This document shows, piece after piece, positions 22,182 through 34,320 of a stretch of 64,000 nt of DNA. A program made the translations under genes and the position numbers. Below the pieces are notes generated by a model, which was not told where the DNA came from, did no database searches, and saw nothing but the letters and a program-made list of their open reading frames with translations. Origin of the DNA: Berberis thunbergii (taxonomy: Eukaryota > Streptophyta > Magnoliopsida > Ranunculales > Berberidaceae); the NCBI GenBank assembly GCA_003290165.1, contig QNQO01000686.1, positions 496,001 to 560,000 on the forward strand. Direction: 5' to 3'. Within the stretch, counting starts at the first letter, position 1. Every line of letters begins with the position of its first letter.

Positions 22182-24384
22182 TGTTCTCTACCCTATCTTT
22201 AGTTTAGGTTTTTATTTTTATTTTCTTTTTATTTTTCATTTATTATTATTATTATTTTAGTTTAGTTTAGGTTGTTGCTTTTATGTTTTTCTTTTAGTGT
22301 TTCAGGTTATTTTAGGTGTTACTATTGGAGTCACTTGAAGCTCTTCATCCCATATGTTCCTTTCTCCCGTCGGTATGAATTTCTTATATTTTGGTGACTG
22401 TGAGGACATTGTCTATTTGAAATTGGTAAAGCTTCACCATGGTAATATCACTCTAACCTTCCTCTTTTCTTTTGCCTTGATTTGTCATGATTATTATTTT
22501 ATACATTGAGGACAATGTTTGATTTAGGTTTGGGGGTGTGGTTTATTAGATTTTTTTTATGCAATTTTCAAAAATCTTTGAGTTTAAAACGTATTTTACA
22601 ATTAAACCGAGTCATTTTTGTGTTCTACTCAATCTCCATTGAACACTTAGATGATTATGGTAATTGTGTAAAATCTTCTTGAAAATGCATTTGAAATCCG
22701 AACTCTTGGTGAAAAAAAAAAAAAAAAGAGGTTTTAAGTTCTTTTCAATTTTTAGAGAATATTTTTGTTGCCTTTAATTTTGAGAAAACACATACTAGCA
22801 CGTGTCACTTAGTTATATTAGTGGAAAGCATGATATTTGATAGTATCCTTATGTTAGATGTATTTCGTGAGACTTTTCAACTCGACTATTCATGAACTAT
22901 AAGCCAAGTCAACATGATTTGAAGTTAATTAGTGAGGTATTGAATTAGAAAACCTTAGAATAATAGTGGAGACTTAACCCTTGTGAGTTTTGAGTCATTC
23001 TTTATTTCTTGAGTGTTATTAATTACACTCTGATTTTTCTTGAGTCCTCATTATTTCGTTGATGATCTCATTATTCTTGATTTTCTTATTGATTGCTTTA
23101 AGAATGACATAAAAATTGAATCGTTACACTAGAACTTTTTGCTTTATTTAGTTGAGATGTCCTAGTACTAACTAGAACTTATGAAGTGATATAGGCATTT
23201 CTTTCTTTAAACCATTTTTAGCCTTTTAGCCTACCCAATAATAAATATCCATTTGCAGCCCTTTGAGCCTTTAGATAGCCTTTTCTTTGTGATCCCCATT
23301 CCCACCCACTCCAATCAAGGAGTAATACCTCTATTATTTTATCCTTACCCAATTTTCTGAGAATGTATCCGGTGAGATATATTTATGGAATGGGCAAATA
23401 AATAAAATAAAAAAAAGATATTTCATGCGCCCTCGAAGTAAAAGTGTTGGATTGTATCAATGGGGAAAAACATGTCAAATTAAAAAAAAAAATGTGATTG
23501 AAGAAGAAAATAATGAAGAAAAAGTTAATGGTGTACAACATGATTTGCTCTTCAATGCCCTATGTTTTATTCAAGGGTGTATCCATTCTCAGAAAATCTT
23601 TGTATCCTTTTTGTCCATTATTGTTTGCCATAATCCAAGCCCCAATACAACCTAGTAAAGACCTGATTGATCTTAAGTGAAAGTTAGCTTAATAGATGTG
23701 AAGATTGAATAGGCAAGAACTATGGTGTTTGATTCAACATTCTCAAAAAATATTCCGGTCCATGAGATCATATTCATTTCACTCTTTGAAAATTTCGTTT
23801 TTCATGATAATTATATGTGAGACGTTTGCATTTTCCATAATATATTCTTTTCCTCACATATAAACTGAGTGCCTAATCTCTGAGCGTTTCATTTCTGAGC
23901 GACATGAGAGAATTGTAGTCGAAACGTCTTTTCTAAAGGTTTTCTTGTCACATCTTTACTATGAGATGAAGAGTTATGTTGATAAGGCTCCTCACACACA
24001 CACTTCCAGTTGAGAATGATTATGAAATTCATTTAACATTTAGATACTATTAAATTATTGTACTCTATTGATATACTTTTGTGACAGTTTTAGTTTGTTA
24101 TTTTTCTCGAATGCTAAGCAATTAGAAAATTACTCTAAAGAAAATAAAGAAGAATGCTCACGTTTTTGCATTATGTTTTCAGAAAATAGATTTTGTTTTA
24201 TTGAGTTAGTAATGTTTGGGGGTAGCATTTCTGGAAACCCTCACGAGACTATAACTCGTCCTCTAGAGGTAATCTAGAGGTTTAAAGCCTTGTTGCACGT
24301 TAAGGTAAATGCAACTGTGATTCCTACGAAAGTGAGTTAGGATTTTATTCTTTATTTTGTTTTGCTCGAGGACTAGCAAAATAT
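22182..24384 (+). other. Athila 3' internal region, no ORF
   Basis: About 2.2 kb, AT-rich with homopolymer runs (A15 near 22712). I looked for an env-like ORF with a membrane segment and found only short chance frames. A purine tract like the terminal one occurs at about 22525-22545. Confidence 0.7.
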
Positions 24385-24399
24385 AGGTTTGGGGGTATT
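24385..24399 (+). promoter_or_regulatory. Athila polypurine tract
   Basis: AGGTTTGGGGGTATT abuts the 3' LTR. It is the expected plus-strand primer site for this group. Confidence 0.75.
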
Positions 24400-26218
24400 T
24401 AATATACACGTAATTATTACAAATTATGACCCTTAATTTATATATGTTAGTGCTTCAATTAATATATTTTATTCTAATTATTTCAATTTTTATGTTTTTG
24501 TAGGAATCTGCGCGCGTGAACGATAAAATCGCGTTAAGGCGACAAATTTGTCGATTCTAGCGGTGGTACAAAAGAGTGGTTCACACATCTAAGCCTAACC
24601 CGAATAAGCATGGTCCACTTACTTTAACCAAGCCCAAGCCCAAGCCCAGAAAGCTAGAATCCTAAGCCCAGCCTAACAAGGAAATAGGGAAACCCTATTT
24701 AGGTTTCTCTCTTGCCTTCCTTTTGGAGACAACTCAGCTCTCTTCCACGTTTTCTGGTCTTCCTCTCTTTTCCAGCCACCATCACCACCTCCACCGAGGC
24801 AGAGACAGAGATCTCTCGCCACTAACCAACCACCATCTCGCCACTAACCGTCCTCGCCTCTGTTTCAAGCTAAAAACCCCATCACCTCGCCACCGTTCTC
24901 TCTGTCCATAACACAACCGCCACCACCATCTCCCTCAATCTCTCTCACCGCCACCATCACTCGAGCACCATCGCCACCACCGCGCGCACGGTACTGCAGC
25001 GAAACAGGGAGCACCTCCCTGTTTCTCCCCCTCGCAGCCGCCCTCCTTCCTCTTTCTCTCTTCTCCACAGTCTCTCCCTCCTCCATGCCTCTCTCTTTTA
25101 GAGCCACCACCACCGTGACAGACTTGCTACCACCGCGAAACAGGGAGAGCACCTCCCTGTTTCTCGTCCTCCTTTCGCGAATTGTGTTGATTTCACTTTT
25201 CCCTCACCTTCTCTCTGTTCTTGCAGGTGCCGAAAACATTCGTACGACGAAGAAGCTCGCGAGGATCGAACCAGCGGAGGCGGAGCAGGGCGCTGTCGCG
25301 CTGGAGAAGACGAAGAGCTGCAGAGCAACGAATTCACGCGGGAAAAAACGGTTTCAGTTTTGAAAAATAGTTGGGGCTATTGTCACCCCGAGAACTTGTA
25401 AGAGCCACCACAGAGCAAATTCAGTTGTTTTTCTCGGGATTTGTGCGCGTACAGGAAGTGATGGATTCCTCCTCCACTGATGCTGTGACCACCACCACCA
25501 TGAGTCACTAAACACCATGCAAGGTGAAGAGGTGAACTCCTAGATGTAACGCACTAAATTAGCATTTGATTCGCTTTAAGTTTTCATGATGAATAATGAT
25601 GTTTAATGATTATCACTTTTATTTAATATAGAAATTTATGTTATTTCAGTGAGAAGGATTTCATAGATTTCTTTGTAGATTATTTTTATTCCGGTGATTA
25701 TCTTTTCTTCTCCATATAAGCTTAGTCACGTTTTTCTTATGTGTGGAATGTTTAAGAATTAATTGATTCCGGTAGGTTAGTTATATGTGATCGTCATTTA
25801 TTACGGTATTGTCTCCGGATATATCGTAAGTTTAGGATATCACATTTGACAAACCTTTGTGCTTTTCTTAGAATAAGTGAAATCTTAAATTCATTTACAT
25901 TAGGATACATTAATGATTAAAAGATTATTTTTCCGATTACGTCGTTTGGGATGTGAAACACGGAGTTGAGTTATCATAGCGAATCAATACTAGTTGACAC
26001 GTGAAGTCTAGGAGGGATTCTTGGAACCTTGTGATTTTTCTAAACTTAATTTTCATTAAATTAAATTCAATTTCGTATTTTAAATTTGTTAGAATTTATT
26101 AACTTTAGTTTCGCATAGTTTGTTTTCCTTAACCTTATTTTGTAGATCGTTTTTCCTCGTGGGATCGACACCCCATTCTTTACTGCAATTGACCGCGTGT
26201 ATTGTTTGGGCGTAATCA
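24400..26218 (+). repeat. Athila 3' LTR
   Basis: 1819 bp, ending GGGCGTAATCA like its partner. Its first dinucleotide is TA rather than TG, a change that would impair a new integration end. Confidence 0.93.
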
Positions 26219-27160
26219 AAGCCTTCCATAGTGTACATGGGGATTCCTAAACTACTCTCAAAATTGGCAACAGAGGAAAAACTTTACTTATACTTGTCCG
26301 TCTCCTAGCATGTCGTCAGCTCAGGCCTTATACGAGACGATAGGGGAATCCAGAGAACAATATACTATGCGAGCAAGACCTTCATGTAAACAGAAACGCA
26401 CTGTCCAGACCTGGAGAAGTTAGCCCTAGCACTGGTCATGTCCTCGAGGAATTTGAAGACTTATTTTCAAGCCCACTTTATAACAGTTCTAACCAAACAC
26501 CCACTCTGCACAATACTACACAAGCCAAAAGTATTCGACAAGACGGTGAAATGGTCGGTAGAACTAGGGCTGCTTGACATAAGTTATGCCCCAAGAACCG
26601 CCATCAGAGCCCAAGCGCTGGCAGACTTCATCGCCCAATTCACCGGCTGAGAAGAACCAAGGATAGACCTACAAGTCTAACATTCAAACATTCAAGGATG
26701 GACCTTGCGTTGCGATGGGTCATCAATAGGAAAAGAAAGCGGAACTGGAATCACACTCCGCTTTCCAAAAAGCTGCATCCTTGCGAAAGCCGTCAGATTT
26801 GATTTTTCCCCCTCAAATAACGAAATTGAATATGAAGCCATCATATCCGGCTTAAAGATAGCCATGGAGATTGCAATAGATCACCTAATGCCATACAATG
26901 ACTCAAGGCTGATAGTCAACCAGATCAAATGAGAATTCAACAACAAGGAACGCAACATGATAGCTTACTGCGAAAAGGTACTTCATGAAATAAGTGGGTT
27001 CAAAAGGTGCGAGCTCTTACAATGCCTCCGAGACGACAATAAAAGAGTTGATGCGCTAGCCAAGGAAGCCTCAGCCTCCATCGAAGTCTTGAATGGTTTC
27101 ATAGAATACCAAAACCAATCAAGCCTCAATGAAGAAGAGCTCAGTGGTGTTTGAGTTACA
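26219..27160 (+). pseudogene. Tat RNase H (right piece) and second RNase H
   Basis: 26219-26650 continues the RT-linked RNase H: worn IYYASKTFM-like text, DLEKLALALVMSSRNLKTYFQAH, then TKHPLCTILHKP and ADFIAQFTG. 26690-27154 is a second, archaeal-like RNase H with RCDGSSIGKESGTGITL (first Asp), NEIEYEAIISGLKIAMEI (Glu), NDSRLIVNQIK (Asp) and DDNKRVDALAKEAS. Two RNase H domains are a hallmark of the Tat group. A TGA at about 26930 splits the second one. Confidence 0.88.
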
Positions 27161-28360
27161 AACACAACGACGAGTTGGATGACTATGATTCTCAAATATA
27201 TTGAAAGCGGAGCCCTGCCGGCCGAGAAGGCCGAAACTAGAAGATTCAGAAGCAGAACAGCGCGATACACTCTCCTAAACAACAAGTTATAAAGGAAATC
27301 AACGGTTGAACCCCTGCTCTGATGGTTGTCCCCTCTTATCAGGTCCTGAGAAGGATCCACGACAAGATATGCAGAAATCACTCGGGTGGGAGAACCCTTG
27401 CTCACAAAGCTTTAACCCTAGGGTATTATTGGCCGACAAATGTCATATATTTGCGCCATACACACACATGCTTGCCCAGCCACTGACACTGATGACTAGT
27501 TCGTGACTATTCGCACAATGGGGGATGGACATCGTCGAGCCGCTCCCGGCATCAGCCAGTAAAAAGTTTCTTCTTTTGGCAGTTGACTACTTTACCAAGT
27601 GGGTTGAAGCGGAGCCCCAATACAAGATAGAGCAAATTCAAATAGAGAAATTCATAGGGGTGACCATTGTCTGCAGATTTTGCATCCCCAGAGTATTGGT
27701 CAACGAAAATGGAACTAAATTCAAAGGTATCAACGTTAAAAAACTATGAGAAAGCTTGAACATCAACACCATTTCTCATCGTCGGGGCACCCACAAGCCA
27801 ACGGCCAAGTGGAGATTACCAACCGAACAATCTTGGAGGCGATCAAAAGAAAACTTGACGTAACCAAGGGGAAATGGGTTTTAGAGCTACAAGGAATACT
27901 CTCGGCGTATCGGACAACCAAAAGAATCCCTACCGGAGAAACACCATTCGCCCTAGTCTATAGGTTAGAGGCCATGGTTCTGGTGGAACTCAAAGTGCCC
28001 ACCATCAGAATGGAGGAGTTCAGAGCAGACAATAACGATGAAGCCTTACGCATCAGGCTACACCTCCTCGAAGAAAAGTGGGATCTAGCCTCCGCCAAGA
28101 TAGTTGCTTACTTGCAACAAATAGTGCAATACTATAGTAAGAAGGTCAAGCCACGCAAATTCAGAGTGGGAGACTGGGTAGTAAAAAAAACCCAGCAAAA
28201 CACCAAAGAAGCGGGTGCAGGAAAGTTGTACCCAAATTGGGAAGGGCCCTACATGGTAACTAAGGTCAACAGGTCGGGGTCATACTGGTTGGAACACATG
28301 AACGGTAATGGACTTAAAAGACCATGGAATGTAGAACACCTCAAAAAATATTATCAATAA
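27161..28360 (+). pseudogene. Tat integrase
   Basis: A worn zinc finger (RNHSGG-RTLAHKALTLGYYWPT near 27370-27435) is followed by the DDE core: LLLAVDYFTKWVEAEP near 27570, then NENGTKFKG where DNGT is expected, so the second catalytic Asp is Asn, then EITNRTILEAIKRK with the Glu near 27815. The C-terminal part is open to TAA at 28358-28360 with VGDWVVKKTQ, WEGPYMV and LKRPWNVEHLKKYYQ. A TGA near 27747 and frame changes interrupt it. Confidence 0.9.
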
Positions 28361-28439
28361 AAATATTTGTTTTTACTGAACTTCCACTGTTGTCCGTTAC
28401 AACCAACACAACCTCCAATCATCTCGCCGTGGCCAGATC

Positions 28440-29340
28440 CGAAAGATCGTGCCCAATGTATAGTCTGTTGCGCGCGGATGATGATGGCCTAGTAAGTGGC
28501 AGTCTAGTCAGCATTCTCACGCCTGATGACGGCGATTTGCCAAGGGATCATTGTTGTTCTACAAACGATGATCGCCGAACCTAACCAAGTAAGCTTAGTC
28601 AATTCACGACTGATGGCGACTGCTTTTGGTGCACCTGACGCCTAGTCTGCTACGCTTAGAGAACGATGGCCTAGGAAGTGGGAGTCTAGTCAGTACTCTC
28701 ACGCCTGATGACGATGACTCACCAAGGGATCATTGCTCTTATAGAAATGATGATCGCTGAACCTAACCAGGTAAGCTTAGTCAGTTTGCGACCAATGACG
28801 ATGGCTTTTGGTGCGCCTGACACCTAGTCTACTACGCACGGATGACAATGGCCTAGGAAGTGGGAGTCTAGTTAGCGCTCTCACGCCTGATGACGACAAC
28901 TCACCAAGGGATCATTGTTCTTCTACATACAATGTTCGTCGAATTTGATCAGGTAAGCCTAGTCATTGAAGACTGATGACAACAACTTTTGGTCAACACC
29001 AAAATTGTAGCTCGCTCTGCCTGGGTGAAAATGATTTGAAAGTTGAAACCCAGTCAGCTTCGACTGATGCTGGCAGCTTGCCACATGACCAATGTTTCTC
29101 TATAGACCATGATTGCCAAATTTAATCACAACCCAATCAGTGCTATTTCGCCTGAATGACGACGACTCGCCAAACAACCAATGATCTCCAAACCTCACCA
29201 AGTAAGCTTAGTCAGTTCCTACTGATAACAACTGCTTTTGGAACACCTCAACGCCTAGTCCACTGTGCACAAGCAATGATGGCTTAGGGAGTAAGAGTGT
29301 ATTCAGCGGTTCCACGACTCGTGGCGGTGACTCATTAGGG
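28440..29340 (+). repeat. Tat 3' tandem repeat, 182-bp unit
   Basis: The core CAAGGGATCATTG lies at 28541, 28723 and 28905, exactly 182 bp apart, each with AAGTGGGAGTCTAGTCAG and CGCCTGATGACG before and GGTAAGCTTAGTCA after. Two more worn units are readable to about 29340 (ACTCGCCAAACAACCAATGATC near 29170). Confidence 0.85.
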
Positions 29341-29399
29341 ACCAAAGCGGCTTACCTATAAACGAGAGTGGCTCAATGCAGTCAGTTTCGATGCAACTC

Positions 29400-31409
29400 A
29401 ACTTATAATACAGACCATCTGCCAGCAAGTAGGACCTGAAAATACTAATTCCATGGCCTGCAGCATGGGTCGAAAGCTTCTAAATAATACATAATAGCAC
29501 GACAGTACAAGACAAAAAACAAAGTTACAAAACAAGACTTTTATTAAAAGTTTTGTTTTTGTCCCAAGAAGAACAATACAACTATTTTGGAGCAAAATAA
29601 GGCAAAGCGGCTTCCTCAACAACCCGTCTCGAAGAACCAGGATTTTTTTCTTGCACTATAGTTTCGAAAGCATCCTTCCTATAATAGGCAAAGTCGAGGT
29701 CAATATCAGGGCACTCTTCTCTAATGAGGTCTAGAAGCTCTAACCTACCCTACACAACCTCTGACGAAATATGAAGCTTCCATCCCAAAGCCCCGAAATC
29801 CATCACGCCTACTGATGCAGCATAGTGTGAACGTTCTTCCGTCAATAAGCATTCTGTTTCTCGAACGCAGCAAAGTCCCTCAGCAACTTCTGACTCAAGC
29901 TGTCATCGTATTACAACCCATTCAGACTCAGCTCACTTCCTCTTGGCAATATGAGCCTAAAGATCAGACGACCACTTGCTCACAACGCCTTCTAAGCGCT
30001 CCAACTCAGTGAGGGCGCGCTCCAGTTCTGTTTGGGCTAAAGCCAAGTCTACTTCGGTTGACTTCATTTGTGCCTTTACGGCTACCAATTTTGCTTCAGA
30101 TATATACGTCACAACCTGCATGGCCCCCAAGTCCACAACAGTACTAGAATCCTGCAGTTGATCAGTCAAACAATCCACCCAATGGAGAGCATCAAAATAT
30201 GACACTTGCAGGCCCGCGAAAGCCTTCTACATAGAAAACACTCTCCCACGAGCATCAGGATGCAACACAACAAAATCATGTGACTCAGTAGTGCGAGCCT
30301 CCGCCAGGGACCCATGGCGACTCACAATGTTGACCTCTGGTCCAATGTGCTCCCCTCGAAGTCAACAAGGGGGATAACAAGATCCAGAGAAAGACGACGA
30401 TCCTTGGGACCACCTCCTGAGTAGATGAAGATAACTCGTGCCTCGCAATATCTGCCTCATTCTTTGACAAGGATGGCAGCTCAGAAGAAGAAGCAACATG
30501 ATTAGTGGGTTGCCTCCTCTTAGGATGAACAAGAAGAGGCATGCTCGCCTTTAATTCAACCAGTCTAGTTAGACTGGGCATTACCAAGCTCCTTTTCTTT
30601 GAACTTTGACCTCCGAGCTCTTCAGTCGGCAAACTGGGTATAGCGAGGACATCATGGGAGCACCTGAGCACCCCGCTCCGTACGATGTTACCCGACATAC
30701 AACCTTCTCAAAAGACGCCAATGGGAGTTCATTAAACTTCCTCTCTATTTGTTCTTCCTCTTTAGTGAGGATCGGAGTTGCAAACTTCTCTAAAAAAAAC
30801 AACGAATCGACACTACATCTGAAAACAAATAGGGTAAGATAGAAACAAAGAACTTACTAAGATCAACAGGAAGAATATGGGGATTCGACGTCCTCAAAGC
30901 TTGAAGTATGAGGAATTTGTTGAAGCCATAAATCAATACTTTTGCCAAGGTTCAATGTCATCCTCCACCGGATGCAAGCAAGCAGGGGTGTTCAACACAC
31001 AAATACATCTATAAGTCAACCGAGCAACGGTCAATCGGTGAACTATCACCAGGGTCAGACGAAGGCCAACATCATACGGTCTGATAAGGGTCGCAATCAG
31101 AATCTTGAACCCGTTCAAAGCCAAATGAATGGGAGGAATACAGGAGGAAAAGAAAATAAGCCAAATGTCATCCGACACTGGGAACTGGAGTCTAGATTCA
31201 AACATGCCCGGGTGCAATCCTATATACCCCTATGGGAGTGAAGATGGAGCCCTAGTCACAAACGCAGGGATGATTTCCAGATCCCCGGGGACATGGTATA
31301 AGCTCTGAAGCCTGATTAACTCGGTTTCTTCAACCAAGCTCTTTTCAAAAAGCTTGAGGCAAGTGTAAGACAACTCCTGTATGGGAGTAAGTTCGACGTT
31401 ATCCGCCAT
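29400..31409 (-). pseudogene. Tat antisense ORF (coiled-coil C-terminus), degraded
   Basis: Runs opposite to pol. The start ATG is at 31407-31409: MADNVELTPIQELSYTCLKL. Next comes a stretch near 30990-31210 (GMFESRLQFPVSDDIW, SCIPPIHLALNGFKILIA) resembling the conserved core of the plant 'putative gypsy type transposon' family (LRFPLHPF..., N.W..L). The C-terminal part at 29957-30205 is a coiled coil (KSTEVDLALAQTELERALTE). Grande/Tat elements are known to hold such an antisense gene between integrase and 3' LTR. Function is unknown. Frames are broken at several points. Confidence 0.65.
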
Positions 31410-31511
31410 TGAAGAACAGTGCAAATCAAGTTTTACAAAAAACACTCATGCAAAAGAAAAATAAGAAGACTCCATAGAATAAACAAAAAAGATCTTCCTT
31501 GAAACGACGGT

Positions 31512-31519
31512 TATTTATA
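31512..31519 (-). promoter_or_regulatory. Predicted TATA box of the Tat antisense gene
   Basis: On the minus strand TATAAATA lies 103 nt before the antisense ATG (31409) and about 160 bp inside the 3' LTR boundary. This would drive an mRNA against pol. Confidence 0.45.
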
Positions 31520-31675
31520 GAGAATATAAACCGTACCTCTTCTCCTTGAGTAGTCGCGTATCCATTAATGTTATGTGCTACTCAAGACAACGCTTTCGAT
31601 TAAATCATTACGACGGTACAGTTACTTTTTTGAGATTTAGTGGACCGACTAGACGCCCCTCTAACTCAGGAAGAG

Positions 31676-32356
31676 TAGCTGATGATAAACCAAAACATCC
31701 TCTCTCCTATGCCGTACACATGTCAAAGATGATCTCAAGGAATAATATGAGCAAGCGTCAGCCCAACACTGATCCGGCTCAAGCGGCTTCAAGTTCGCAC
31801 AACGCAGTCTGTTAGACAGACCCAAATAACTATAGCCCGCTAAGCCCACACGTCTCACAACCATCTCTAATACCCATAAGACCTATTAAGGAAAATATCT
31901 CGGGGATCAACTTTGGACAAGCAAGCCAGCAACTCCTTATTTCCAATTAGGAAGCAAATACTTGAGTATAAGTCGTACATGAAAACTTTCGTTTATGGAC
32001 AACACTCTGATTGGGAACTTTCTCTCGCGTATCTAAGAGCCCAAGTCTAACAGAAAAACTTTTTCTACAGGGCAACTCCAAATTAGATAAGGATATCCGC
32101 GAAGATCGCCTTCCCTAAACTATGTCACGAATGGTCTGGTCAAACCAGGACTCCAACACTATAAATAAAACATGAGGTTGGTAAGCTACAGTACACTACA
32201 AATTACATGTTTAAAGCATTAAGCCTTTCTCAGATCCCTGTCTGACTGTAGCATCAGAGTGCCATCGGCCACCACAACGGTCATCTGTGGCTCACGAGCA
32301 TTCCATTTCAGGTTAGCAGGTCAAGGTTAAGTGGGGAGCGAAAATCGACTGCATCA
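31676..32356 (+). repeat. Tat 3' LTR
   Basis: 681 bp, starts TAGCTGATGATAAACC, ends GACTGCATCA. Followed by CTGAT, the target duplication. Divergence from the 5' LTR is clear by eye and larger than in the Athila or chromovirus pairs, which fits the Tat insertion being older than the Athila inside it. Confidence 0.87.
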
Positions 32357-33780
32357 CTGATGATACCTTGATATTCCTCAATGGTAGGAAAACCTCAATC
32401 TTAAGCTATTTGAAGTTCTTGGAGATGTATAGTAGGGTATCGGGTCAGAAAATTAACTCAAATAAAAGCTTTTTTATGATTGAAGAAAAGGCAGCGACAG
32501 AAAGGTTAGTGGCTATAAAAAGGTATACATGTTTTTAGTTCAAAGGATCACCTATGAAATATTTAGGAACCCCAATAAATCAGGGAAGGAGTAAATTAAT
32601 TTATTTTGAAGAGATGGTTAATAAAATCAGGAAAAGAATGGAGGGTTGGAAGGCTTAGTTGTTATTTCTGGGTGGTAGACTAGTTTTGATTAAGCATGTG
32701 CTCAATTCAATTTATGTCTATACATTGAGTGTTATGTGTGTATCGCAGAAGATCTTACTCAAAATTCAGAAAGAATGGCAGATTTTGTAGGGAAAATGAA
32801 AAAAATTGGTGTCTTGGGGTAAAATTTGTTGTCCTGTGGAGGAAGAAGGTTTGGGAATAAGAAATTCTGACGCAATAGTGAAAGGTTTTCGTATTAAAGC
32901 TCTATGGAATTTCATCAATTCTAATTCATTATGGCCTCCCTTCATGAGATTGAAATATTTGAAATTAGGTATTCCATTGAGTAGGCAGATAGTAAAATAG
33001 GATGCTTCCCCATTGATGAAAGAGCTTTTGAAAGTGAGAAATATTCTCTTGGGGAATTTGATTTGGCAGATAGGTGGAGGTAAAATGAGCTTTTTTTTAT
33101 GAGAATTGGAATTTATCCATTGTTTTTTCGAAACCTATTTCTATGACAGATCAAGATGTTTGGCCTTTACTATAGGAAATGAATGAGGACGGTTTTGAGA
33201 TGCTAGGGACGGTGTTGAAGGAGGAAGCCATGAAGCTTTATGAGGGGAGGTTGCAAGGAAGGATTTTTAGTAATGATGTTTGTGTTTGGAAACCTAGCCC
33301 GGACGGTGTGTTTTCTTATCATTCAACTTATCATATGCTAGTGGAGAAGAACGAAGAAGTGCCTCTTTTCAAGAATATTTGGCACCCTTGTTTGCCTTTT
33401 AGAATTTATGTTTTTGTGTGAAAACTTTTATTCTGCGGCCATCCGGTAAATGGGTAGTTGTTTCGCTGCGGGTTTAGTCTTGCCTCAAAGTGTAGATGTT
33501 GTGTTCATTAAGATGTAGAATCAGTAAAACATCTTTTCATTGAGGGCAAGTTAGTGGTGATGGTGTGAAAACATTTCGAGCTGATTTTTGGGGTTCATGT
33601 GAGGAGATATACCGAAATAGGGACATTGTTAATTGTTTGGTTTCGAAGAGCGAATGAGGTATCTTTGGTTGGGATGTTTTATTATATCATGCCTATGTTC
33701 ATTCTGTGGAAAATTTTTGGAAACAAAGATGCAAAGGAGTTTTTGAGGGGGTTAAGCCAAATGCTTATTCAGTGATTATC
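32357..33780 (+). pseudogene. LINE-1 ORF2: RT thumb and zinc-type linker
   Basis: Resumes with the catalytic Asp codon and TLIFLNGRKTS, then a thumb region matching LINE-3 (YLGTPINQGR, MEGWKA, RLVLIKHVLNSI). 32806-33000 reads VSWGKICCPVEEEGLGIRN. 33179-33421 holds WKPSPDGVFSYHSTYHMLV and the following CRCC..D.ESVKHLFIEG is the zinc-binding reverse-transcriptase-associated module of plant LINEs. Many stops. Confidence 0.85.
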
Positions 33781-33899
33781 GTAGTCCGTAGGTGGCTTTG
33801 GTAATATAGTTTACATGCCTAAAAGAGAAAGTGCCAATAATGGTCTGTTGATCGCTTTGGGTTTAACAATTAAGTTGCTGACTAGAAAGAAGAGTAGAA

Positions 33900-34320
33900 T
33901 TATGTATTGGGATTTTTCGCCTGTTGGCTTCTTTGTTATCAATGTGGATGGGACTTCGGAAGAAAAATGGGCTTGAAGGGTGGTTATCAAGGACGAGAAT
34001 GGGGATTGTGTAGTTGATCTTCAAGGAATTTTCGGGGAAGGAACCAATAATAGAGCCAAAGTCTTGGCAATTTTGGAGTGCATAAAGCTATGTGATAGGC
34101 GTCGCATCACAAAAGTGGTATTGCAAACTGATTCAGATCTGGTTAAAAGATGGTTTCACGGGGATAACGAGATTTTTCTATTTCTTGAAAATATTTGGAG
34201 GTAGATTAATAACATTATAAGAGGGAAAATTATCATTTGTAGACACATATTTAGATAGGCAAATTTAGTGGTCGATGTTTTGGCAACAAAGGTGCAGCGG
34301 GAGTGAAGGTTTGCAAAATA
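33900..34320 (+). pseudogene. LINE-1 RNase H domain
   Basis: FFVINVDGTSEEKWA, a stop, VVIKDENGDCVVDLQGIFG, then NNRAKVLAILECIKLC (Glu) and VVLQTDSDLVKRWF (Asp). Plant L1 LINEs often end ORF2 with such a domain. The LINE-3 counterpart is at 44608-45186. Confidence 0.85.

Larger units (their letters stand above)
14824..26218 (+). mobile_element. Athila-lineage Ty3/gypsy element, complete structure, defective coding
   Basis: 11,395 bp with 1.8-kb LTRs. The 5-bp target duplication AAGCC (14819-14823 and 26219-26223) is perfect. It carries a tRNA-Asp-type primer site, gag, a protease with the Athila-type DLGAS site, RT, RNase H, integrase, then about 2.2 kb of noncoding sequence and a polypurine tract. 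Athila elements often hold an env-like ORF after integrase; I see none here. Lesions are few, which makes this one of the younger elements in the window. Confidence 0.95.
11765..32356 (+). mobile_element. Tat-lineage Ty3/gypsy element inserted in LINE-1 and carrying an Athila element
   Basis: 20,592 bp as it stands, about 9.2 kb after removing the Athila insertion. LTRs at both ends are the same family, and the flanking CTGAT (11760-11764 and 32357-32361) is a perfect 5-bp target duplication. Order: LTR, primer site, gag, protease, RT, RNase H, second RNase H, integrase, tandem repeats, antisense ORF, LTR. The second RNase H and the antisense ORF mark the Tat group. All coding parts are broken. 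Confidence 0.9.

Noticed and set aside
22182..24384. Possible env-like gene in Athila
   Set aside because: No ORF beyond about 75 codons and no membrane segment that can be supported.
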